Source: Fibrobacter sp.
GTDB lineage: Bacteria > Fibrobacterota > Fibrobacteria > Fibrobacterales > Fibrobacteraceae
DNA length: 11,356 nt
Direction: 5' to 3'
Assembly (NCBI GenBank): GCA_012841225.1
Contig: DUVD01000185.1
Span: 1-11,356 of the forward strand
In this document: positions 6,246 through 11,356 of the stretch, piece by piece
Layout: every line of letters starts with the position of its first letter
Numbering within the stretch: position 1 is the stretch's first letter
Program-made: the position numbers and the translations under genes
Notes under the pieces: generated by a model
Databases searched by the model: none
Told to the model about the DNA's origin: nothing
The model's input: the letters and a program-made list of their open reading frames with translations, nothing else

Positions 6246-7101
6246 TTCTTTTTTAAAAGAAGCCTGGGCTGACCACTCGAGATTATGGGAAAAAAATATT
6301 TGGGTTTATCCTGTCATTAGCAGGCGCGCTAAAGGCCTTTCGATTGGAGTGAATTTAAATCCAGACAAGCATTGCTCTTTTAGTTGTGTTTATTGTCAAG
6401 TCGATCGCTCTATACCAGGACCTACGAATGCACTGGACATAGACGCGCTAACACAAGAACTCGAATTAATCATTCAGGAGTATCAAAAAAACGGGTTAAC
6501 TTCATTTGGCCACTTTAAGGAAATAGACCAAAGTAAGCGGCAAATTAAAGACATTTCCCTTTCTGGAGATGGAGAGTCCACTCTTGTTCCGGAATTTGCA
6601 GCTGTTTGTGAAAGGCTTCTGGAAATTCAAAAAAAATACTCCCAGTACCCTCTTAAACTCACGCTTATCACCAATTCGACTCGCTTAGACCAAGAACGCG
6701 TTAGAGAGGGACTCCGTTTTTTAACTGAGTTAAACGGGGAAATTTGGGCGAAATTAGACGCCGGTAGCGAAGAGTGGTTTCAAAAAGTAAATGTGAGCCC
6801 CTACTCCCTAAATAAAGTACAACAAAATATTGAACTCACCGTTCGCGATTTTCCAACTCGAATTCAATCAATGTGGTGTCAAGTCGACGGCATGCTCCCT
6901 TCGAGCGAAGAGATAGACCTTTACGTCAAAAGGGTCAAGGCTATTTACAAGTGTTCTCCAGAAAATTTATTAGAAGTGCAATTATACAGTGTGGTTCGCT
7001 ATACAGCATGCCCCAATGTGCTTCCAGTACCAGAAGAGTTTTTGCAAGAGGTCGCCTTAAAATTGGCGGCCGAAATCCCCACTCCTACCGGTATTTATTA
7101 A
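6238..7101 (+). CDS. Radical SAM protein, COG0731-like
   Basis: Radical SAM enzyme whose reaction is unknown. Its 287 residues hold the [4Fe-4S] motif CSFSCVYC (Cys46, Cys50, Cys53) in the context IGVNLNPDKH upstream and QVDR downstream. This context is typical of a bacterial group annotated with the wyosine tRNA synthetase (TYW1-like) cluster of orthologues. SLSGDGEST (107-115) corresponds to the SAM-binding GGE motif, TLITNST (142-148) to the next strand, and AKLDAGS (171-177) to the fourth. There is no SPASM or TRAM extension; the C-terminus ends after VPEEFLQEVALKLA. Bacteria do not make wyosine, so the archaeal function should not be transferred. The start at 6238 lies inside the zinc-ribbon gene, with GGGGG at 6225-6229 and 8-base spacing. 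It converges with the dprA-like gene across only 12 bases. Confidence 0.88.
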   Translation: MTDSFLKEAWADHSRLWEKNIWVYPVISRRAKGLSIGVNLNPDKHCSFSCVYCQVDRSIPGPTNALDIDALTQELELIIQEYQKNGLTSFGHFKEIDQSKRQIKDISLSGDGESTLVPEFAAVCERLLEIQKKYSQYPLKLTLITNSTRLDQERVREGLRFLTELNGEIWAKLDAGSEEWFQKVNVSPYSLNKVQQNIELTVRDFPTRIQSMWCQVDGMLPSSEEIDLYVKRVKAIYKCSPENLLEVQLYSVVRYTACPNVLPVPEEFLQEVALKLAAEIPTPTGIY

Positions 7102-7113
7102 AGCAAAATCTTG

Positions 7114-8022
7114 TTAATCAAATAAATTTAATTCGCAACTTGTTTTCTTAAGAATATTGCCAGCCTGATCAACGGGAATACCTCCTCTTTCAATAAGGAG
7201 CGCGTTCGCGTTTTTTTCTAATTCCAGCGGGGAGCGAACGTAAATTGACCGGCTTTTTTTTAACTCCTCTACGGCAGCAGACCATGTTTCGCCTTTATCT
7301 CTAGATTCAACAACATAGACTTCACTGGCGAGTCCATAAATAATAGGAGTGCGAGCCACAGCGAACTGAGGACTCCAAGAGGCATTTGGCAAAAATGGAC
7401 TCAGCACAAGAAAATCCCCATCGACAATTTGCCGGTAATACTGTTTCATGCCGCCTGCAAATGTGGTAATGCCTTGAGGAAGCACTATGATGGCTTTTCC
7501 TTTATGACGGGCAGCAGCGTCTAGAGACTCGCGGTCAATCCCTTTAGTAAAACCACTAAGAACAACTAGAGCACTTTGAGAGGCTTTTTTTGCGACCTCA
7601 TTTACAAAAGCAAATGCAGGATCCTTGGCGTTTTTAGATCCTATCATCGCTATCGCTTTTTCATGAAGTATTTTTTTATTCCCCTTGGTGTAAAGAAGAG
7701 TTGGTGATAATGTGCGTTTCAGATTTTCTTTTAAAGCGAGCGGGTAATTTGGAGAAGTGATGGGAATAATACCATAGCCTTGATTCAAAAGGTCTTCTGC
7801 CATAAATGAATAATTTGAAACTTGCTTGTTTGCTTCTTCTATTAAAAGGGACTCTTCAGAAGTTATAGAAAAATGAACATTCTTCTCATTAAGTCCAAGA
7901 CTAAAAAAATCTGCAAGACTTCTCTTCTGTTCTACACAACGTACAACCAATTCATTTTTTTTAGCAGTACTCATATTTTTTAAATGAGCTAAGGCCATCC
8001 AATAAGCATATTCTTGTACCAT
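7114..8022 (-). CDS. dprA: DprA-like DNA-processing protein (SLOG/Rossmann fold), divergent
   Basis: DprA proteins bind incoming single-stranded DNA in natural transformation and load RecA; the fold belongs to the SLOG superfamily, also used in nucleotide sensing. Of 302 residues, the N-terminal 60 resemble the helical DprA head (YWMALAHLKNM). The core shows ITSPNYPLAL (88-97), AMIGSKNA (125-132), SGFTKGIDRESLDAAA (156-171), IIVLPQGI (178-185), ARTPIIYGLASEVYVVE (223-239) and KGETWSAA (243-250), ending NANALLIERGGIP. The order and spacing are DprA-like, but key motifs differ. The DNA-binding FPxRNRIIAGLS reads AVARTPIIYGLA, GSGSLxTA reads DKGETWSAA, and the YPxxN step after the glycine loop is absent. 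The C-terminal winged helix is missing. It is tied to recQ by a one-base stop/start overlap (TAATG). Housekeeping DprA is possible, but a specialised paralogue partnered with the helicase fits better. Confidence 0.85.
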   Translation of the reverse strand: MVQEYAYWMALAHLKNMSTAKKNELVVRCVEQKRSLADFFSLGLNEKNVHFSITSEESLLIEEANKQVSNYSFMAEDLLNQGYGIIPITSPNYPLALKENLKRTLSPTLLYTKGNKKILHEKAIAMIGSKNAKDPAFAFVNEVAKKASQSALVVLSGFTKGIDRESLDAAARHKGKAIIVLPQGITTFAGGMKQYYRQIVDGDFLVLSPFLPNASWSPQFAVARTPIIYGLASEVYVVESRDKGETWSAAVEELKKSRSIYVRSPLELEKNANALLIERGGIPVDQAGNILKKTSCELNLFD

Positions 8023-10058
8023 TAAATGTCTCCTCCCACTGCTTTGGCAATGACTATCGGCGTTACCGTTTTAGCCTTGAGAGTGGCAAAAAGCCTTCCT
8101 ACTTCGCGGATGGTGGCGCCACTATCAAAAACATCGTCAATCAATAAAATGCACTTTCCCTGCACCTCTTCTGGAAACTCATAAGAAAAAGCCCCTTTGA
8201 CATTTTCTCGTTTGAGATAGGTGTTTTGAAGGTCTTTTTGTTCTTGTGTCTCTCTGTTTCTGCGTAAATGAGAACTTAAAGGGATTCTCAACGCCACCGC
8301 AATTTTTTCGGCAAAACGCTTGAGCAAATCTCCCGATTTAGTGGGTGGCACATAAACGATCAGGTCAAAAGTAGAGTGCTTAAAAGTGAGCGCAAATACA
8401 CTTAAAAACCTTTGCACTAAAAAGTCTGGGAAGTCGCCTCCATTCTCATATTTGGAGTGATAAAGTGCAGCTCCCACGCCAGAAGCAGCATAGTAAGAGG
8501 CAGCTATTCCATCTGCGAGACACGAGCCGCGACTCACATCTAAAACAGGAAAGTCCTGGGCGTTGAACGCAGCCAATTGCGCTCTCGTTTTATCATCGTA
8601 CTTTGTTTTTAAAAGGCCTTTAAACTGAGTATTATCGCAATTATTGAAATCTACTTCTACATCATCGCCAAGGTACTTGCATAAGAATTTCATGCGTGGC
8701 TCTTGCGTTTGCACGTAATTCACCATTGCACCTAACTCCTTCAATTTTGATTCGCGTAAAGCGTTAAAAGTAGATGAATTAAGAGCTGGGGCATTGTACT
8801 GGTATTCGTATTTTTTTGTTTTTCCGTAATACACTTCTTTGATGACACCCTGGTCAATGAGATCGGCTTTGATGACACGGGCAGGAGTTTGCTTGATGTT
8901 TGCGGCCACTATAAGCTCTCTTTCAGAACAAGGCGAGTCTTTAAGCACCTCAATTACTTCCATGTATTTTTCAAGTGGTGGGCGAGCAGTTTCAATAAAA
9001 GATTTTGGAAGTTTACAATCTTCTGGAACGCCATTTCGGTCGAGAGTCTCATTATAAAATAAAATCACCGAGGTCGGTTTTCCATCTCTTCCAGCGCGGC
9101 CAATTTCTTGGTAGTAATGAACTGGAGACTGAGGCATTTGCGTGTGAATGACAAAGCGAATGTCTGGTTTATCAATCCCCATGCCAAGAGCATTCGTAGA
9201 GACAATGCACTTCCATTTATTTTCCATTAGCCCGCGTTCAATATTTTTTCGATCATCCGCTTCAAGGCCAGCATGGTACATCTGGGCAGAAACCCCTGCG
9301 AAATTAAGCCATTCCGCATACTTTTGCACACTCATCCGGGTGCCAGTATAAATCAACCCCGTACCTGAATAACCATTTAAATTTTCTGCAAGCCATAATA
9401 GTTTTTCTTCTTCGGATTTCACTCTTATAACAAATAAGGATAAATTATGGCGTAGTAAATTACCACGAATCGTTGTTAAAGAAGCGCCAATCTGCGTTTC
9501 TATATCCTTCTGAACTCTTGGAGGAGCAGTAGCCGTAGCTGCCAAGACAGGCATGGTTTCTGGTAATAGACGAACCAAGTTTACAATTCGCCTAAACGCG
9601 GGGCGAAAATCGTGTCCCCATTGAGAAATGGTATGAGCCTCGTCGATGACAACCATTGAAAGTGGCATTTGCCTTGTGGCCTCTATCCACTCCTTGTTTT
9701 CTTGCCTTTCTGGAGCAATGTAGAGTATCTTGATTTTTCCTTCACGTGCTTGTCGAATCGCCTCGCTATTCTCTTCCGCGGTCTGCTCGGAATTCACACA
9801 CCTAGCAGAAATCCCCTTTTGTTCTAAACTTTGGATTTGATCCCTCATTAAGGCAATCAATGGGGAAAAAATAACGGTGAGGCCTTCAAATTGTGTAGCC
9901 GGGAATTGAAAACAGAGCGACTTGCCAAAACCCGTTTTTTCAATTAATAAAACGCGTTCCCCTCTTAACAACTTTTCAATAGCGTTCCACTGCTCATCAT
10001 AAAAATGATCGAAACCGAAAAGGCTTTTTAATTTCTTTTCTGCTTCAATCCTTATCAT
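8022..10058 (-). CDS. RecQ-type DNA helicase fused to a ComF-like phosphoribosyltransferase domain
   Basis: SF2 3'-5' DNA helicase of 678 residues with an unusual tail. Helicase motifs: Q-motif region FYDEQWNAI (19-27), Walker A EKTGFGKS (40-47), FSPLIALMRDQ (64-74), DEAH (139-142) with the RecQ aromatic loop SQWGHDFRPAFR, ATAT (174-177), VSTNALGMGID (286-296) and motif VI YYQEIGRAGRDG (315-326). A winged-helix-like stretch (about 366-412) follows, then a helical remnant of the RecQ zinc domain (438-476) that keeps one cysteine of four. No HRDC domain is seen. The C-terminal 180 residues are ComF-like: HLRRNRETQEQ, KRENVKGAF (616-624) and the PRPP-loop ILLIDDVFDSGAT (637-649). ATG at 10058 is preferred over the upstream in-frame codon at 10130 because GGAG (10066-10069) lies 7 bases before it and the domain starts there. 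It is co-oriented with pilC upstream and coupled to dprA downstream. Confidence 0.93.
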   Translation of the reverse strand: MIRIEAEKKLKSLFGFDHFYDEQWNAIEKLLRGERVLLIEKTGFGKSLCFQFPATQFEGLTVIFSPLIALMRDQIQSLEQKGISARCVNSEQTAEENSEAIRQAREGKIKILYIAPERQENKEWIEATRQMPLSMVVIDEAHTISQWGHDFRPAFRRIVNLVRLLPETMPVLAATATAPPRVQKDIETQIGASLTTIRGNLLRHNLSLFVIRVKSEEEKLLWLAENLNGYSGTGLIYTGTRMSVQKYAEWLNFAGVSAQMYHAGLEADDRKNIERGLMENKWKCIVSTNALGMGIDKPDIRFVIHTQMPQSPVHYYQEIGRAGRDGKPTSVILFYNETLDRNGVPEDCKLPKSFIETARPPLEKYMEVIEVLKDSPCSERELIVAANIKQTPARVIKADLIDQGVIKEVYYGKTKKYEYQYNAPALNSSTFNALRESKLKELGAMVNYVQTQEPRMKFLCKYLGDDVEVDFNNCDNTQFKGLLKTKYDDKTRAQLAAFNAQDFPVLDVSRGSCLADGIAASYYAASGVGAALYHSKYENGGDFPDFLVQRFLSVFALTFKHSTFDLIVYVPPTKSGDLLKRFAEKIAVALRIPLSSHLRRNRETQEQKDLQNTYLKRENVKGAFSYEFPEEVQGKCILLIDDVFDSGATIREVGRLFATLKAKTVTPIVIAKAVGGDI
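8030..8037 (-). promoter_or_regulatory. Very strong ribosome binding site of the dprA-like gene
   Basis: GGGAGGAG on the minus strand sits 7 bases before the ATG at 8022 and is embedded in the last codons of recQ (Val-Gly-Gly-Asp-Ile). It is the best Shine-Dalgarno match in the window. It implies high or coupled translation of the DprA-like protein relative to the helicase. Confidence 0.8.
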
Positions 10059-10074
10059 GACTATTCTCCATAGT

Positions 10075-10103
10075 ATTTTAAACCCAAATTCTTCTTTAGG
10101 CAA
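10075..10103 (-). promoter_or_regulatory. Candidate promoter for the recQ-comF / dprA unit
   Basis: On the minus strand TTGCCT (10103-10098) and TAAAAT (10080-10075) are 17 bases apart, matching consensus at 4 of 6 and 5 of 6 positions. It lies in the 75-base gap behind pilC. Transcription would start near 10068, so the leader would be only about 10 bases and the GGAG ribosome site would sit at its very end. This would let the helicase pair be expressed independently of pilC; I see no terminator after pilC, so readthrough is also possible. Confidence 0.5.
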
Positions 10104-10133
10104 ATGCGCTTGGCGAGATGCAAATGACAAAGA

Positions 10134-11330
10134 TTAAACGAGGTCACCCATGCTAAACATAGGCATATACATAGCGACCATAATAAAACCGATGGCACCG
10201 CCCATAAAGACGATAATAATCGGCTCTAGCATACTCGTTACCGAGTCAACAGCGGCGTCTACTTCTTCGTCGTAAAAATCGGCTACTTTTAAAAGCATGC
10301 CTCCTAAATTACCCGTTGTTTCACCGACACCAGTCATTTGAATGACCATCGGAGGAAAAATCCCCACTTCTTTCATGGGTTCAACAATGGGTTTACCACC
10401 CGCAATAGATTGAGCAATTCTCAAAATTGCTTTTTCGACAGCCATATTGCCAGCGGTTTTAGCAGTCACTTGAAGCGCTTCGATAATCGAAACACCTGCA
10501 TTCAAAAGAGTCCCTAGGGTCCGACCAAAACGAGCCACTGCTGTTTTAGTAAGCAAATCACCGACTTTAGGAACTTTTAAAAGAAGAGAGTCATAGCGAA
10601 AGCGTAACTTAGGTACCTTTAAAACAGTCCGCATCCCTACAATAGCAACGACAATTAAAGTGACCCATACAAACACGTAGTCTTGAATCATATTGGAAAT
10701 GTCCATCACAAGCTGAGTTGGCCCAGGAAGTTCAGCGCCCATTTCTATAAACATACCGGCAAAAACAGGCACCACAAAAGTGAGAAGAGCAATAACAGCG
10801 CCAAGAGCCACAAACACAACCATCATCGGGTACATCATCGCTTTTTTAACTTTTCGTTTTGTTCTCTCACTCGTTTCTTGGTAATCAGCCAAACGGAGAA
10901 GAATGCCTTCGAGAATACCACCAGCCTCGCCAGCAGCGACCATGTTACAGTACAATTTATCGAATACTTTAGGGTGGAGTGCAAGAGCATCGGCAAGCGA
11001 AGAACCGCCGTTAATGGACATCCCAACTTTATGGACAACTGCCTTTAATGCTGCGTTTTCCATCTGCTCTTCTAAAATATTCAAGCATTGAAGCATGGGA
11101 AGGCCAGCAGAAACCATCGAAGAAAACATACGGGTAAAGCGCGAAATATCAGCGGCACCAATACCCGTACCAATAGTTAAATTTATTTCGGTTGGTTTTT
11201 TCTTGACACTTTGAACAATCAAGCGCTTACGGCGAAGCAAAGATTCCGCTTCATCTTTACTCTTAGCTTCGATTTGCCCGTCAAAGACATTTCCTTGTGC
11301 ATTTTGTGCTTTATAAAGAAAAATAGGCAT
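10134..11330 (-). CDS. pilC: Type IV pilus / type II secretion inner-membrane platform protein (PilC/GspF)
   Basis: Polytopic inner-membrane protein on which the PilB/PilT or GspE ATPases act to build and retract pilus or pseudopilus fibres. The 398 residues match the family length. N-terminus PIFLYKAQNAQGNVFDGQIE is the usual small beta domain. Two GspF domains follow: about 62-185 and 265-388, each with the conserved pattern (FTRMFSSMVSAGLPML then GEAGGILEGIL; FGRTLGTLLNAGVSIIEAL then GVGETTGNLGGML). Membrane segments lie near 166-192, 217-234 and 369-390. ATG at 11330 has a G-rich ribosome site (11340-11344) with 9-base spacing, and the window ends 26 bases upstream, so the expected pilB or pilT neighbour cannot be seen. 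PilC and GspF cannot be told apart from this gene alone; MglA in the same window favours a pilus. Confidence 0.95.
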   Translation of the reverse strand: MPIFLYKAQNAQGNVFDGQIEAKSKDEAESLLRRKRLIVQSVKKKPTEINLTIGTGIGAADISRFTRMFSSMVSAGLPMLQCLNILEEQMENAALKAVVHKVGMSINGGSSLADALALHPKVFDKLYCNMVAAGEAGGILEGILLRLADYQETSERTKRKVKKAMMYPMMVVFVALGAVIALLTFVVPVFAGMFIEMGAELPGPTQLVMDISNMIQDYVFVWVTLIVVAIVGMRTVLKVPKLRFRYDSLLLKVPKVGDLLTKTAVARFGRTLGTLLNAGVSIIEALQVTAKTAGNMAVEKAILRIAQSIAGGKPIVEPMKEVGIFPPMVIQMTGVGETTGNLGGMLLKVADFYDEEVDAAVDSVTSMLEPIIIVFMGGAIGFIMVAMYMPMFSMGDLV

Positions 11331-11356
11331 ATTCTAAAGCCCCCTCTCCATCATTA

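Noticed and set aside
7102..7113. Shared terminator between the convergent radical SAM and dprA-like genes
   Set aside because: The 12-base gap and flanks show no GC-rich hairpin with a T run in either direction.
10100..10126. Direct repeat GCAAATG twice, 20 bases apart, between pilC and recQ
   Set aside because: The spacing of two helical turns and overlap with the candidate -35 are suggestive of an operator, but seven bases repeated once in AT-rich DNA is within chance.
10059..10130. Extended recQ start adding 24 residues
   Set aside because: A GGAG ribosome site with ideal spacing precedes the ATG at 10058, the helicase domain begins there, and the extension overlaps a good promoter candidate.
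11331..11356. 3' end of an upstream pilus gene
   Set aside because: Only 26 bases are available; stop codons occur but no protein tail can be identified.

Overview
The window (about 42% GC by eye) carries eleven protein genes that I can place, including one cut by the left edge and one 47-codon gene. It looks like the chromosome of a Gram-negative, possibly gliding or pilus-bearing bacterium. The pointers are an MglA polarity GTPase, a PilC/GspF-type pilus platform protein, an exported disulfide-rich endonuclease I, and an aminotransferase of the WbpE/WlbC type that serves surface polysaccharides. MglA plus PilC suggest a deltaproteobacterial-type lineage (Myxococcota, Bdellovibrionota) or Fibrobacterota, but the sequence alone does not settle the phylum. 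There are no transposases, CRISPR arrays, tRNA or rRNA genes, and no phage genes.

Layout. (1) Positions 1-1789 are on the minus strand: a rhomboid-unrelated site-2-type (M50) metalloprotease, then rpsT (ribosomal protein S20) with its own promoter and a clear terminator, then mglA running off the left end. (2) Positions 1900-2979, plus strand: a WbpE-like PLP aminotransferase that converges on and overlaps folC by 30 bp. (3) folC (minus) and a YghZ-type aldo/keto reductase (plus) are divergent. The reductase is followed on the plus strand by endA, a 47-residue zinc-ribbon gene, and a COG0731-like radical SAM gene whose start overlaps the zinc-ribbon stop. (4) Positions 7114-11330, minus strand: pilC, then a RecQ helicase fused to a ComF-like phosphoribosyltransferase, then a dprA-like gene coupled to the helicase by a TAATG overlap and a very strong ribosome binding site.

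How the genes may work together. The most interesting part is region 4: a RecQ helicase, a ComF-like domain and a DprA-like protein form one tight unit directly downstream of a type IV pilus gene. PilC, ComF and DprA families all take part in natural transformation elsewhere, so this could be a DNA-uptake and processing unit. It could equally be a stand-alone genome-maintenance or defence cassette. The rest is mainly housekeeping: ribosome, folate, surface sugar, carbonyl reduction.

At the level of signals, two classes of gene starts occur side by side. Several genes (mglA, rpsT, the protease, the reductase, the radical SAM gene, dprA, recQ, pilC) have Shine-Dalgarno sequences. Four others (wbpE-like, folC, endA, the zinc-ribbon gene) have none, but have a -10-like hexamer ending 6-9 bases before the ATG, which is what leaderless transcripts would look like.
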